Assembly (NCBI GenBank): GCA_016711205.1
Contig: JADJTM010000001.1
Coordinates: forward strand, 992,001 to 1,056,000
Direction of reading: 5' to 3'
DNA from: Micropruina sp.
Lineage (GTDB): Bacteria; Actinomycetota; Actinomycetes; Propionibacteriales; Propionibacteriaceae
Length of the DNA stretch: 64,000 bases
The notes under the pieces were generated by a model. The model ran no database searches. It was not told where the DNA came from and was given only the letters and a program-made list of their open reading frames with translations. Made by a program: the position numbers and the translations under genes. Shown here one piece after another: positions 38,893-48,233 of this stretch (position 1 is the first letter of the stretch; each line of letters begins with the position of its first letter).

Positions 38893-39281
38893 GCCGCTAC
38901 CTGCTGGACGCCAACGTGTTGATCGCACTGACGGTGGCCGAGCATGTGCACCACGAGGCGGCTGCGCGTTGGTTCACGACGATCCCCCGTGCTGCCCTTT
39001 GCCCGCTCGTGGAAGGTGCCCTGGTCAGGTACCTGGTTCGCGTGGGCGTGCCCGCCACGTCCGTGCAGTCGCTCCTGCGCGCGCTGCATCAGGACGACCG
39101 GATCGAGTTCTGGGCGGACGAGCTTTCGTATGCCGAGGTTCCGCTCGCTCACGTGACCGGGCACCGCCAAGTGAGCGACGCCTACCTGGCAGCGCTCGCG
39201 GTCGAACGCGGTGGCCTGCTGGCGACCTTAGACCGGGGTCTGGTGCAGACCCTGCCGTCATCGGTGCTCCTGATCGAGTAG
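38889..39281 (+). CDS. VapC-like PIN-domain toxin
   Basis: The 130-residue product has the PIN-domain ribonuclease layout: YLLDANVLIAL with the first acidic residue (Asp7), PLVEGALVRYLV with the second, and the C-terminal VSDAYLAALA and LLATLDRGLV with the third and fourth. VapC toxins cut RNA, often tRNA. The GTG start overlaps the antitoxin stop by 4 nt. The pair appears intact. Confidence 0.9.
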   Translation: MSRYLLDANVLIALTVAEHVHHEAAARWFTTIPRAALCPLVEGALVRYLVRVGVPATSVQSLLRALHQDDRIEFWADELSYAEVPLAHVTGHRQVSDAYLAALAVERGGLLATLDRGLVQTLPSSVLLIE

Positions 39282-39353
39282 CTCGGATCCGGGCTCAGCT
39301 TCGGCGGCCCGCGCCCCTGGTCGCTACGCTGACGTCCCGACGAAGGAGGAGCG

Positions 39354-40547
39354 GTGGCAGCCATTCCGGGTATCGGACGCGGCTGGCAACCCTCCGCCCG
39401 CCAGCGCACAGTGATCACCAAGCGGCTGGCCGGCTCGGCCGCCGACCTGACCACTCAGGCGCTTGCGCAGATCGAGGCACGACACCCCTGGTTCAGCGAG
39501 TTGGACGCCGAGCACCGCTCCTGGGTCACGTTGGTCGCCCGGTCCGGCATCGACGGGTTCGTGCAGTGGTTCGCCGACGAGGGCCGCGACATCAGCCCGT
39601 CCGCCGTGTTCGACGCGGCGCCCCGGGCCCTGATGCGCCGCATCACCCTGCATCAGAGCGTCGACCTGATCCGCACCACAATCGACACCGTCGAGAGCCA
39701 ACTCGAGGCGGTGGTCGGACGCGGCGATCGCCCGGTGGTGTTCCTGGCGATCGTGCAGTATTCACGCGAGATCGCGTTCGGCGTCGCCGAGGTGTACGCC
39801 CGTGCGGCCGAAGCCCGCGGCGGCTGGGACGCCCGGCTGGAGGCCCTGGTCGTCGACGCGGTGATCCGCGGCGAAGCGGACGAAACAGTGCTGTCGCGGG
39901 CCTCCGCGCTGGGCTGGCGCTCCCCCGCCGCGATCACCGTGACGATCGGGGGCGCGCCCGCCAAGGACTCCTCCGTCGAGGCGATGCGGCGGCTGGTCGG
40001 CGAACGCGGCTTCGATCTGCTCGCCTCCACCCAGGGCGACCGGCTGGTGGTGGTACTGGGGGGGCCGTCCGGCACCGCAGGCACCGCTTTGTCGGTGATC
40101 AGCGAGGTGGCCGAACACTTCGGCCCCGGGCAGATCGTGGTCGGTCCCGAGGTGAGCGATCTGGTCGAGGCCGCCACCTCGGCCCGCGGTGCACTGTCCG
40201 GCATCAGGGCCGCCGACGCCTGGCCGAGCGCCCCCCGTCCGGTGGCTGCCGACGACCTGCTGCCCGAGCGGGCACTCGCGGGCGACGGGCACGCCCGGCG
40301 CATGCTGGCCCGCGAAATCTACGCGCACCTGCGCGACGCCGGCGCCGACCTGCTGGAAACCCTGGTCGCCTACCTGGACAACAGCGGTTCGGTGGAGGCG
40401 ACGGCCCGGACCCTGTTCGTGCACCCGAACACCGTGCGGTACCGACTGCGGCGCATCGCTGAGGTGTCCGGCTACCACCCCGCCGAGGCCCGCAGCGCGT
40501 ACGTGCTGCGCCTTTCGGTCACCCTCGGACGACTGATGGCGTCGTAG
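39354..40547 (+). CDS. FasR-like PucR/CdaR-family regulator
   Basis: The 397-residue product has a long N-terminal region, a GGDEF-like central fold and a C-terminal helix-turn-helix of the PucR type (LLETLVAYLDNSGSVEATAR, LFVHPNTVRYRLRRIAEVSG). In Streptomyces, FasR of this class sits upstream of fabD-fabH-acpP-fabF and activates it; position and domain content match exactly, so this is a probable FasR. The GTG at 39354 follows AAGGAGGAGC. Its operator near fabD was not identified. Confidence 0.88.
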   Translation: MAAIPGIGRGWQPSARQRTVITKRLAGSAADLTTQALAQIEARHPWFSELDAEHRSWVTLVARSGIDGFVQWFADEGRDISPSAVFDAAPRALMRRITLHQSVDLIRTTIDTVESQLEAVVGRGDRPVVFLAIVQYSREIAFGVAEVYARAAEARGGWDARLEALVVDAVIRGEADETVLSRASALGWRSPAAITVTIGGAPAKDSSVEAMRRLVGERGFDLLASTQGDRLVVVLGGPSGTAGTALSVISEVAEHFGPGQIVVGPEVSDLVEAATSARGALSGIRAADAWPSAPRPVAADDLLPERALAGDGHARRMLAREIYAHLRDAGADLLETLVAYLDNSGSVEATARTLFVHPNTVRYRLRRIAEVSGYHPAEARSAYVLRLSVTLGRLMAS

Positions 40548-40678
40548 GTACACAAAAGCCAACCGGGGTTCGCAGGCTCCCACTGGATCGGCCGTTGTGG
40601 AGACTCGACAAGAAGCTCTGTCACATTTTCGTGATGTCCGACTGTGCCTCGCGGCAGGTTTCGCGCAAGAGTAGTGCC

Positions 40679-41605
40679 GTGCTCGCAATCCTCGCACCCG
40701 GTCAGGGCGCCCAGACCCCGGGCTTTCTCACCCCGTGGCTCACCGACGACTCTGTGCGTACCCGACTTCAGGCCTTCTCCGAGGTGGCCGGCATCGACCT
40801 GGCCCACTATGGCACCGAGGCCGACGCCGACACCATCAGGCAGACCGACATCGCCCAGCCCCTGCTCGTGGCGGCGGGCGTCGTGGCCGCGCAACAACTG
40901 CTGGCCGACGGCGGCACGCCCGACGTGGTCGCCGGACACAGCGTGGGCGAGATCACCGCTGCCGCCATCACCGGCGTGCTGTCCCCCGCCGATGCGATGG
41001 CGTTCGTGGCCACCCGCGGCCGGGGCATGGCGCAGGCGTCCAACGCGCGTCCGACCTCGATGATGGCGGTCGTCGGTGGCAACGCCGACGAAGTGCTCGC
41101 CGCGATCGAGGCGGCCGGCCTGACGGCCGCGAACAACAACGGGCCCGGCCAGATCGTCGCCGCCGGCACCGTGGAACAGCTGGCCGCGCTGACGGCCGAC
41201 CCGCCCGCTCGTGCCCGGCTGATTCAGCTCAGCGTGGCCGGGGCGTTCCATACCGTTCACATGCAGCCCGCGGTCGCCCAGTTGGACGAGTTGGCCGCAA
41301 CCCTCACGCCGTCCGACCCCTCCACCCGGCTGCTCAGCAACGCCGACGGCGCCGTCATCGACAGTGGTACCGACTTTCTGCGGCGCCTGGTCGCCCAGGT
41401 CGGCAACCCGGTGCGCTGGGACCTGTGCCTGAACACCCTGCGCGAGCTGGGGGTCACCGGCATTCTCGAACTGCCTCCGTCCGGCACCCTGACCGGCATC
41501 GCCAAGCGCAACCTCAAGGGAGTCGCATTGTTCAACCTCAACACCCCCGACCAGTTGGCGGACGCGCGTGCGTTCGTCGCCGAACATGCCGGAGCGGCGG
41601 CATGA
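40679..41605 (+). CDS. fabD: Malonyl-CoA:ACP transacylase FabD
   Basis: FabD moves malonyl groups from CoA to acyl carrier protein. The 308-residue product starts VLAILAPGQGAQTPGFL and has the active serine at Ser88 in GHSVGE, then VAGAFHTVHM with the partner His. The GTG at 40679 is chosen because the domain starts right there; an open frame from 40595 is rejected. It is the first gene of fabD-fabH-acpP-fabF, with the next start overlapping its stop. Confidence 0.96.
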   Translation: MLAILAPGQGAQTPGFLTPWLTDDSVRTRLQAFSEVAGIDLAHYGTEADADTIRQTDIAQPLLVAAGVVAAQQLLADGGTPDVVAGHSVGEITAAAITGVLSPADAMAFVATRGRGMAQASNARPTSMMAVVGGNADEVLAAIEAAGLTAANNNGPGQIVAAGTVEQLAALTADPPARARLIQLSVAGAFHTVHMQPAVAQLDELAATLTPSDPSTRLLSNADGAVIDSGTDFLRRLVAQVGNPVRWDLCLNTLRELGVTGILELPPSGTLTGIAKRNLKGVALFNLNTPDQLADARAFVAEHAGAAA

Positions 41606-42597
41606 GCGGCATCGCCGCCAGCCAGGGCGCACCGTTCGCCCGGCTGCTCTCGATCGCATCGTCCGTGCCCTCGCGAGTGGTCGACAACGCGGAGATGTGC
41701 ACCTACATCGATTCATCCGATGAGTGGATCCAGCAGCGCACCGGCATCGCTGAGCGGCGCTGGGTCGGCGAGGGCGAGACCGTCGAAACCATGGCTCTGG
41801 CCTCCGGACGCACCGCGCTCGAGCGCGCCGGCATCGACGCGTCCGAGCTCGGGGCGGTGATCGTCTCGACCGTCACCTACTTTCACCAGACTCCCAGCCT
41901 GGCCGCGAAGCTCGCGTTCCAGCTGGGCACCGACGGTGCTGCCGCGTTCGACATCTCGGCCGCCTGCGCCGGATTCTGCTACGGGCTGGCTCAGGCCGAG
42001 TCGCTGGTCCGATCGGGAGCCGCGACGTACGTGCTGGTGATCGGCGTCGAAGAACTCAGCCGGTTCACCGACATCCATGACCGCAGCACCGCCTTCCTGT
42101 TCTCGGACGGCGCCGGCGCCGCGGTCGTCGGGCCGAGCGAGGTCAACGGCATGGGTCCGGTCGTGTGGGGCTCGGACGGCGGCCAGTACCAGGCGATCAC
42201 CCAGACCGCCGGATGGAGCGAAGCGCTCGCCGACCATGTCACCCCCTACATTCAGATGGACGGGCGCGCGGTCTTCAAGTGGGCCAGCGGCTTCATCAGC
42301 GAGGCCACCAAGCAGGTGCTGGACGCCGCAGGGCTGACGCCAGAGGATCTGGACGTGTTCATTCCGCACCAGGCCAACAACCGCATCACCGACGCCATGC
42401 TGCGGCACTTGAAGCTGCCCGAGCACGTGGTCGTCGCCCGCACGATCAAGCAGTTCGGCAACAACTCAGCGGCCTCGGTGCCGATGGCGATGGACCAGCT
42501 GCTCACCTCGGGTGAGGCCAAGTCGGGCCAGACCGCCCTGCTGATCGGCTTCGGCGCCGGCCTGGTCTACGCCGGCCAGGTCGTCACCCTTCCCTGA
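41602..42597 (+). CDS. fabH: 3-oxoacyl-ACP synthase III FabH
   Basis: FabH starts fatty-acid synthesis by joining an acyl-CoA to malonyl-ACP. The 331-residue product has the catalytic Cys122 in SAACAGFCYG, His in IPHQANNRI and Asn in QFGNNSAAS, the complete triad. The ATG overlaps the fabD stop. The primer specificity (branched or straight chain) cannot be read from sequence alone. Confidence 0.97.
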   Translation: MSGIAASQGAPFARLLSIASSVPSRVVDNAEMCTYIDSSDEWIQQRTGIAERRWVGEGETVETMALASGRTALERAGIDASELGAVIVSTVTYFHQTPSLAAKLAFQLGTDGAAAFDISAACAGFCYGLAQAESLVRSGAATYVLVIGVEELSRFTDIHDRSTAFLFSDGAGAAVVGPSEVNGMGPVVWGSDGGQYQAITQTAGWSEALADHVTPYIQMDGRAVFKWASGFISEATKQVLDAAGLTPEDLDVFIPHQANNRITDAMLRHLKLPEHVVVARTIKQFGNNSAASVPMAMDQLLTSGEAKSGQTALLIGFGAGLVYAGQVVTLP

Positions 42598-42657
42598 CCA
42601 CCCCACCATTACTTCCGGAAGCCTCCGGAGACCGGCCCCTACGACAGGAGAACCCCT

Positions 42658-42900
42658 ATGGCCACCACCGAAGAGATCCGCGCTCAGCTCGCTGAGCTCG
42701 TCAACGACGTCGCCGGTGTCCCGGTCGAGGACGTCCAGCTCGACAAGTCCTTCGTCGACGATCTCGACGTCGATTCGCTCGCGATGGTCGAGATCATCGT
42801 CGGTTGCGAGGAGAAGTTCGGCGTCACGATCCCCGACGAGGACTCCAAGAACCTCAAGACCGTGGGCGACGCCGTCGCCTACATCGAGGCGCACAGCTGA
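42658..42900 (+). CDS. acpP: Acyl carrier protein
   Basis: The 80-residue product carries the growing fatty chain on a phosphopantetheine arm. The attachment Ser40 lies in DLDVDSLAMVEI, and the protein is acidic as expected (LDKSFVDDL, GVTIPDEDSKN). ACAGGAGAACCCC upstream gives a ribosome site. It is between fabH and fabF. Confidence 0.97.
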   Translation: MATTEEIRAQLAELVNDVAGVPVEDVQLDKSFVDDLDVDSLAMVEIIVGCEEKFGVTIPDEDSKNLKTVGDAVAYIEAHS

Positions 42901-42973
42901 GCTTTTCGCTCACCATTCACCCGTGCGGGGCCCACCGGGCCCCGCACGCAACCCCCCATTCCTCGGAGGACGC

Positions 42974-44239
42974 ATGACCGAGATTGTCATCACCGGGCTC
43001 GGTGCCACCACGCCGCTGGGCGGCGACCTGCAGACCACCTGGTCGAACATGCTCGCCGGCAAATCAGGCGTCCGCCGGATCACCGAGGACTGGGTGGACG
43101 AACTCCCCGTCAAGATCGCCGCCTACGTGGCGCAGGATCCCTCCGAGGTGATCGAGCGGGTGAAGGCCCGCCGGCTCGACCGCTCCACGCAACTCGCCCT
43201 GATCGCTGCGCAGGAGGCCTGGACCGACGCCGGCTTCAACTGGGACGCCGAAGCGGGCGCCGAGGTCGATCCGCATCGGCTGATCGTGTCCCTGGCCAGC
43301 GGCATCGGTGGCCTGCACTCCCTGCTGAACAACTGGGACGCCCATCGCGACAAGGGCTATCGCCGGGTCAGCCCGTTCACCATCCCGATGCTGATGGCCA
43401 ACGCACCGGCGGCCAACGTCGGCATGCAGGTGCATGCCAAGGCCGGGGTGCACACCCCGGTGTCGGCCTGCGCATCGTCCAACGAGGCGATCGCGCTGGC
43501 GCTCGACCAGCTGCGGCTGGGGCGCGCCGACATCGCCGTGGTCGGCGGCACCGAGGCCACCATCCATCCGCTGCCGATCGCCGCGTTCGGCCAGATGCAG
43601 GCGCTCAGCCGCCGCAACGACGACCCCCAGGGCGCGTCACGTCCGTGGGACAAGGGCCGCGACGGTTTCGTGATGGGCGAGGGCTCCGCGGTCATGGTGA
43701 TCGAGACCCTCGAGAGCGCGAAGGCGCGCGGCGCGAAGATCTACGGCACCCTTGCGGGGGCTGGCATCACCGCCGACAGCCACGACATCGTGCAGCCCGA
43801 CCCCAGTGGTGAGGGCCAGTACGGCGCCATGAAGAAGGCGCTCGCGGACGCCGGGCTCAGCGCCTCCGACATCATTCACGTCAACGCGCACGGCACCTCG
43901 ACGCCGCAGGGCGACGTCACCGAGGCCGGCTCGATCCGCTACGGGCTGGGCGATGCCGTGGACCGGTGCGTGGTCACCTCCACCAAGTCGATGACCGGTC
44001 ACCTGCTGGGCGGCGCGGGGGCGTTGGAGACCATCGCCGCGGTGCTGGCGCTGTACGACCGCATGGTGCCGCCGACGATCAACCTCGAAGACCCCGAACC
44101 CGATCTGGGCATCGACATCGCGGCCAACGTGAAGCGTCCACTGGCCGCTCAGGGCGACCTGGCCGCGATCAACAACTCGTTCGGCTTCGGGGGTGCCAAC
44201 GTCGCGGTAGCCGTGACGAACGCCAACGTCAGCCGCTGA
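42974..44239 (+). CDS. fabF: 3-oxoacyl-ACP synthase II FabF
   Basis: Elongating ketoacyl-ACP synthase. The 421-residue product has the catalytic Cys in VSACASSNEAI, the first His in VNAHGTSTPQGD and the second His in KSMTGHLLGGAG. The C-terminal NNSFGFGGANVAV loop is also present. The ATG follows GGAGG. It is the last gene of the type II cluster; a repeat cluster begins just after its stop. Confidence 0.97.
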   Translation: MTEIVITGLGATTPLGGDLQTTWSNMLAGKSGVRRITEDWVDELPVKIAAYVAQDPSEVIERVKARRLDRSTQLALIAAQEAWTDAGFNWDAEAGAEVDPHRLIVSLASGIGGLHSLLNNWDAHRDKGYRRVSPFTIPMLMANAPAANVGMQVHAKAGVHTPVSACASSNEAIALALDQLRLGRADIAVVGGTEATIHPLPIAAFGQMQALSRRNDDPQGASRPWDKGRDGFVMGEGSAVMVIETLESAKARGAKIYGTLAGAGITADSHDIVQPDPSGEGQYGAMKKALADAGLSASDIIHVNAHGTSTPQGDVTEAGSIRYGLGDAVDRCVVTSTKSMTGHLLGGAGALETIAAVLALYDRMVPPTINLEDPEPDLGIDIAANVKRPLAAQGDLAAINNSFGFGGANVAVAVTNANVSR

Positions 44240-44249
44240 GGGGGACGGC

Positions 44250-44590
44250 ATTCCGTCATCCCAGCGGGCCTCGTCATCCGAGCGGGCCTCGTCATCCCGG
44301 CTCCCTCGTCATCCCGGCTCCCTCGTCATCCCAACTCCCTCGTCATCCCGGCTCCCTCGTCATCCCGGCGAACGCCGGGATCTCCCCCCCCACACCGCTG
44401 GTCGAGCGTGCGCCGTCATCCCGGCGGGCCTCGTCATCCCGGCTCCCTCGTCATCCCGGCGAACGCCGGGATCTCCGCCGCACACCGCTGGTCGAGCGCG
44501 CGCCGTCACCTCGGCGGGCCCCGTCATCCCGGCGGGCCCCGTCATCCCGGCGGGCCCCGTCATCCCGGCGAACGCCGGGATCTCTGCGCA
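44250..44590. repeat. GATCCCGG palindrome cluster after fabF
   Basis: Many direct copies of CGTCATCCCGG followed by either CTCCCT, CGGGCC or the full palindrome CGGCGAACGCCGGGATCTC, with three full palindromes in 44365-44584. It starts 11 bp after the fabF stop. Together with the inverted repeat at 44614-44727 it fills the gene-free gap 44240-44981, whose last 250 bp show nothing I recognise. Confidence 0.85.
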
Positions 44591-44613
44591 CATCCCTGCT
44601 CACGTTGCTTGCC

Positions 44614-44727
44614 GCGGAGTGGGGGTGCACCCCGCCCCGCCCCGTGCAGCCTCAGCGGCTCCGCAAGCTCCGCCGCTGAGTTGCCCGACGCCCGACCACA
44701 CCCCGACGGGGTGCACCCCCACTCCGC
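44614..44727. repeat. Perfect 21-bp inverted repeat with inner hairpin
   Basis: Arms at 44614-44634 and 44707-44727 are exact reverse complements over 21 bp; the left arm begins GCGGAGTGGGGGTGC. The 72-nt middle holds a second hairpin with arms CTCAGCGG and CCGCTGAG (44651-44680). The perfect match suggests a recent or selected structure; no gene overlaps it. Confidence 0.85.
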
Positions 44728-44981
44728 TTCACGGTTGAGTCCCTGCCGGGCTACCGCTGGTCGAGTGTCATCCGCAGCTGAGCCTGTCCAGACCTGACCG
44801 CCCTCCAGGGATGAAGTGAGTTCAGGCACCGCAGACGGTGCCCCAACTCACACCGTGTCCCGAGGCCAGTGCAGCTGGTCCAGACCTCACCGCCGGTCCA
44901 GCTGGTCCAGACCCCGCTCGTGTTGAACGTGACCTGACCCGGGCGCTTCAGGAACCGGGACCGGCCCCGTCGCCCAAGAAC

Positions 44982-45479
44982 TCACACCACCTGGTGCAGC
45001 CAGCGGACGTCCGCGCCGTCCCCGGCCTGCCGGAACACCTCCAACTCGTCATCCCAGGCGGTGCCGAGCAGATCGTTGACCGCGTCGTGCAGGCTCTTGC
45101 CGCCGAGTGCTTCGCGGACCACCGCGGCCCGCAAGCGCGCCTCGTTGATCATCACGTCGCCGTGCAGGCCCAGCGTGGCGGAGAAGATGCCCAGCGAGGG
45201 TGTGTAGGAGTACCGGACGGCCTCGGACCTCAAGGTCGCCTGCTCGGTCACCTCGAACCGCAACCGCTCCCACCCCTTGAGCGCGCTGGCCAGCTTCGCG
45301 GACGTGCCGAGCGGGCCCGTCCAGGAGTATTCGGCTCGGTAGCTGGCGCGTGCGGCGGGCTGAGATGACCATGACAAACGCACGGGAACGCCGAGCGCCC
45401 CGCCGACGGCCCAGTCGATGTGCGGGCACAGCGCAGATGGCGCAGAGTGAATCTGCACCAAGCCATGGGTGGTCGCCAT
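44982..45479 (-). CDS. DUF3145 family protein
   Basis: The 165-residue product matches the actinobacterial DUF3145 family: SAPSALCPHIDWAVGGALG near the N-terminus, RASYRAEYSWTGPLGTSAKL in the middle, and WDDELEVFRQAGDGADVRWL at the end. The function is unknown. The ATG at 45479 follows AAGGAG; a longer upstream frame is rejected. DUF3145 genes are often near fabF in actinobacteria, as here, though it is convergent with fabF. Confidence 0.85.
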   Translation of the reverse strand: MATTHGLVQIHSAPSALCPHIDWAVGGALGVPVRLSWSSQPAARASYRAEYSWTGPLGTSAKLASALKGWERLRFEVTEQATLRSEAVRYSYTPSLGIFSATLGLHGDVMINEARLRAAVVREALGGKSLHDAVNDLLGTAWDDELEVFRQAGDGADVRWLHQVV

Positions 45480-45669
45480 GGTGTTCTCCTTCGGCCGAGT
45501 TGTTGCCTTCCCCTGCATCACTCGGGCGTCCGGAAGGGCTCCATTCTGCCTCACCACAAGGTGTTCCACCAACCCGCCGGCGGAGTCATGTGCCTGCGGA
45601 CGCATGGCCGGACCCGGTTCACCTGTTGGGCGGTGTCGCCAGCGCGCGTGCCGGGGCACACTGGGCGGC

Positions 45670-46092
45670 ATGCCCAAGACCAGCAAGCGCGGCAAGCCGA
45701 TCAAGGGAGAACTGCCCACCCCCGTCCAGCGGTCGGACGAGCACGCCCGGGCCACGTTCGCCAAGACCTACGACGCGGCGATGGAGCAGTACGGCGACGA
45801 GGGACGTGCCACCGCCACCGCGTACGCCTCGCTGAATCACAGCTACGAGAAGGTCGGCGATCACTGGGAGGCCAAGGACGAACCGGGTCCGTCCGATGCC
45901 CGGGCGGAGCGGGGCGGGCTCAACGATCAGGAGTCTGCCGGCGGTGTGGACGCGAACGCCACCAAGCAGCACCTGCTCGACCTTGCCCGGCGCCTGGACG
46001 TGAAGGGCCGCTCAACGATGACAAAGGCCGAGTTGGTGGAGGCCCTGCAGAAGGCCAACGACAGGGCGACGGCCAAAGCGCGCGAAGACTAA
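45670..46092 (+). CDS. ChaB-like protein with Rho N-terminal-like tail
   Basis: The 140-residue product has a ChaB-like N-terminal part (LPTPVQRSDEHARATFAKTY, GRATATAYASLNHSYEKVG) and a C-terminal SAP/Rho-N-like helix pair (KQHLLDLARRLDVKGRSTMT, KAELVEALQKANDRA) that in other proteins binds nucleic acid. ChaB was named in relation to a cation transporter, but its role is not clear. The ATG at 45670 begins the domain. It is divergent from DUF3145. Confidence 0.8.
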   Translation: MPKTSKRGKPIKGELPTPVQRSDEHARATFAKTYDAAMEQYGDEGRATATAYASLNHSYEKVGDHWEAKDEPGPSDARAERGGLNDQESAGGVDANATKQHLLDLARRLDVKGRSTMTKAELVEALQKANDRATAKARED

Positions 46093-46117
46093 GCTAAGGG
46101 GCAGCCATTACCGCCGC

Positions 46118-46400
46118 CGCTGGAGATCCCGGGGCAAGCCCGGGATGACGATCAGCCCTCCCGGCGCGACCGGAGATCCCGGGGCAAGCCCGGGATGACG
46201 GAACAGGACTCGTCATCCCGGCGAATGCCGGGATCTCAGGCCGCACCCATCCGCACCTGGAGATCCCGGGGCAAGCCCTGGATGACGATCAGCCCTCCCG
46301 GCGCCACCGGAGATCCCGGGGCAAGCCCGGGATGACGATCAGCCGTCGGGACGACGAAGTCATTATCCGTCATCCCGGCGAATGCCGGGATCTCCGTCCG
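46118..46400. repeat. GATCCCGG palindrome cluster, about 6 units
   Basis: Alternating variants: GAGATCCCGGGGCAAGCCC then GGGATGACG, and CGTCATCCCGGCGAATGCC then GGGATCTC. Six units are seen, in both orientations. The cluster fills the gap 46093-46465; no gene is seen. Confidence 0.88.
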
Positions 46401-46465
46401 TGACGCACCAACTGACCCGTGCCCGTCCGGGCCGATGAGTGACAAACCCCGCCCGGCAAGCTTGA

Positions 46466-47254
46466 ATGGCCAGGGTGAGCGACGAGCGGGTCACGGTGCA
46501 GCAGCGTGGGCACCTGCTGCTGATCGGCCTGAACCGGCCCGAGAAGCGCAACGCCGCCGACTTGCCGATGCTGCACGAACTGGCGCTGGCCTACGCGCGA
46601 CTGCACGCCGATCCCCACTTGCGGGTGGGTGTCGTGCATGCAGTCGGCGAGCATTTCACCGGCGGGCTCGACCTGGCCGATGTCGGCCCGAAACTGGTAT
46701 CGGGACGGATCGACCTGATTCCGCCCGGCGGTATCGACCCCTGGGGGCTGGTCACCGAGCCGGTGTCGAAGCCGGTGGTGGTGGCCGTGCAGGGCACCTG
46801 CCTCACCCTCGGCGTCGAGCTGGCTCTGGCCGCCGACGTGGTCGTGGCGGCTGACAGCACCCGCTTCGCCCAGCTCGAGGTGGCCCGGGGAATCGTCGCG
46901 TTCGGTGGGGCGACCATCCGGCTTCCCCGGCTCGGCTGGGGTGACGCGATGCGCTGGCTGCTCACCGGTGAGTTCTTCGATGCCGCCGAGGCGTTGCGGA
47001 TCGGCCTGGTGCAGCAGGTGGTGCCGCACGGCGAGCAGCTCGACACCGCGCTCGAGCTGGCCGGACGCATCGCCGCGCAGGCGCCGCTGGCCGTCCAGGC
47101 CACCCTGGCCAATGCCCGGCTGGCCCAGGGCGACCCCGCCGAGGCGGTCCGGCGCCTGCATCCGGTGGTGGCGATGCTGGCCCGCACCCAGGATGCGCAA
47201 CGCGCCATGCAGGGTTACTTGAGCGGTGCCCCGGTGACCTTCGAGGGCAACTGA
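46466..47254 (+). CDS. Enoyl-CoA hydratase/isomerase family protein (crotonase)
   Basis: The 262-residue product has the crotonase fold signs: RGHLLLIGLNRPEKRNAA near the N-terminus, the oxyanion-hole segments EHFTGGLDLADV and GTCLTLGVELALAADVVVA, and LPRLGWGDAMRWLLTGEFFDA. In active hydratases two Glu residues in the second oxyanion segment region catalyse water addition; here one position reads GGATIRLPRLG, so activity is uncertain. Substrate unknown. It is convergent with the VWA operon. Confidence 0.87.
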   Translation: MARVSDERVTVQQRGHLLLIGLNRPEKRNAADLPMLHELALAYARLHADPHLRVGVVHAVGEHFTGGLDLADVGPKLVSGRIDLIPPGGIDPWGLVTEPVSKPVVVAVQGTCLTLGVELALAADVVVAADSTRFAQLEVARGIVAFGGATIRLPRLGWGDAMRWLLTGEFFDAAEALRIGLVQQVVPHGEQLDTALELAGRIAAQAPLAVQATLANARLAQGDPAEAVRRLHPVVAMLARTQDAQRAMQGYLSGAPVTFEGN

Positions 47255-47267
47255 CAAGCGCCGAGAC

Positions 47268-48233
47268 TCACGGCCAGCGCGCCCCGAGCGAGATCACCGC
47301 GATCGCGGCCAGCACCGCGAAGAACAGGGCGTACCCGGTGTACACCTCGGTGACCTCCTGCTCCTGCTTCACATAGCCCACCTGAGCCGCGATGTTGGCG
47401 TAGACCTCTTTCAGCTCGGACGCCGAGCCGGCCTCGAATGCCTTGCCGCCGGAGATGTCGGCGACCCGCTGCAACTCCTCGAAGTTGACCGGCACCGGTT
47501 CGCGGCGGCCCTGGTCGACCACGTAGCCGTCCTCGGTGCCATAAGCGATAGTGAAGATCGGGAGCTTGGCCTGCTTGGCCGCCTGCGCCGCGGTGGCGGA
47601 CTTGCGGCCGATGTTGGTGTAGCCGTCGGACAGCAGCACGATCGCGCCGGGCGCCGGCTCATCGGGGTGCTCGGGGTCGGGGGGTGCGAGCGCCATGGCG
47701 TCCAGGGATGAGTAGATGCCCTCGCCGATGGCCGTGGACGGTGCCACCTGCAGGTTTTCGATCGCGCGTGACACCATGCCGCGATCGGTGGTCGGCGCCA
47801 CCACCACCGAGGCCGAGCCGGCGAACGCAACCAACGCCACGTTGAACCGGGCCGGCAGCATGCCCAGAAAGTCCTTGGCGGCGGCTTTCGCGGCGTCCAG
47901 CCGGTTGGGTTCGACGTCTTCGGCGATCATCGAGCGCGACACGTCCAGGGTGAGGATGATGGTGGCCCGGTCGCGCGGCACGTCCACCTGGTCGGACGGC
48001 TTCGCGAACGCCACGTTGAGCGCGGCCAGCGCCAACACGGCGGCCCCCACAGCGATGTGCCGCTTCCAGGCCTGCTGCTTGGGCAGCACCTTGTCGAGAT
48101 TGTTGATACCGGTGGTGCGACTGCGGCTGCTCTTGCGCATTAGCAGCACCAGATAGAGCACCAGCAGCACCGGAATCAGCACCAACCACCACAGCCGCTG
48201 CGGCTCTATGAACGAGATCATCGGAATCATCAT
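47268..48233 (-). CDS. VWA-domain membrane protein (BatA-like), second copy
   Basis: The 321-residue product has an N-terminal membrane segment (LWWLVLIPVLLVLYLVLL), a second near residue 60, a von Willebrand factor A domain with the metal site LTLDVSRSM, STAIGEG and LLSDG, and a C-terminal membrane helix. It begins with ATGATG overlapping the stop of the upstream VWA gene. The two VWA proteins are about 50% alike by eye, so they arose by duplication. The operon type is linked to protein assembly or stress in bacteria, but its role is not settled. Confidence 0.9.
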   Translation of the reverse strand: MMIPMISFIEPQRLWWLVLIPVLLVLYLVLLMRKSSRSRTTGINNLDKVLPKQQAWKRHIAVGAAVLALAALNVAFAKPSDQVDVPRDRATIILTLDVSRSMIAEDVEPNRLDAAKAAAKDFLGMLPARFNVALVAFAGSASVVVAPTTDRGMVSRAIENLQVAPSTAIGEGIYSSLDAMALAPPDPEHPDEPAPGAIVLLSDGYTNIGRKSATAAQAAKQAKLPIFTIAYGTEDGYVVDQGRREPVPVNFEELQRVADISGGKAFEAGSASELKEVYANIAAQVGYVKQEQEVTEVYTGYALFFAVLAAIAVISLGARWP

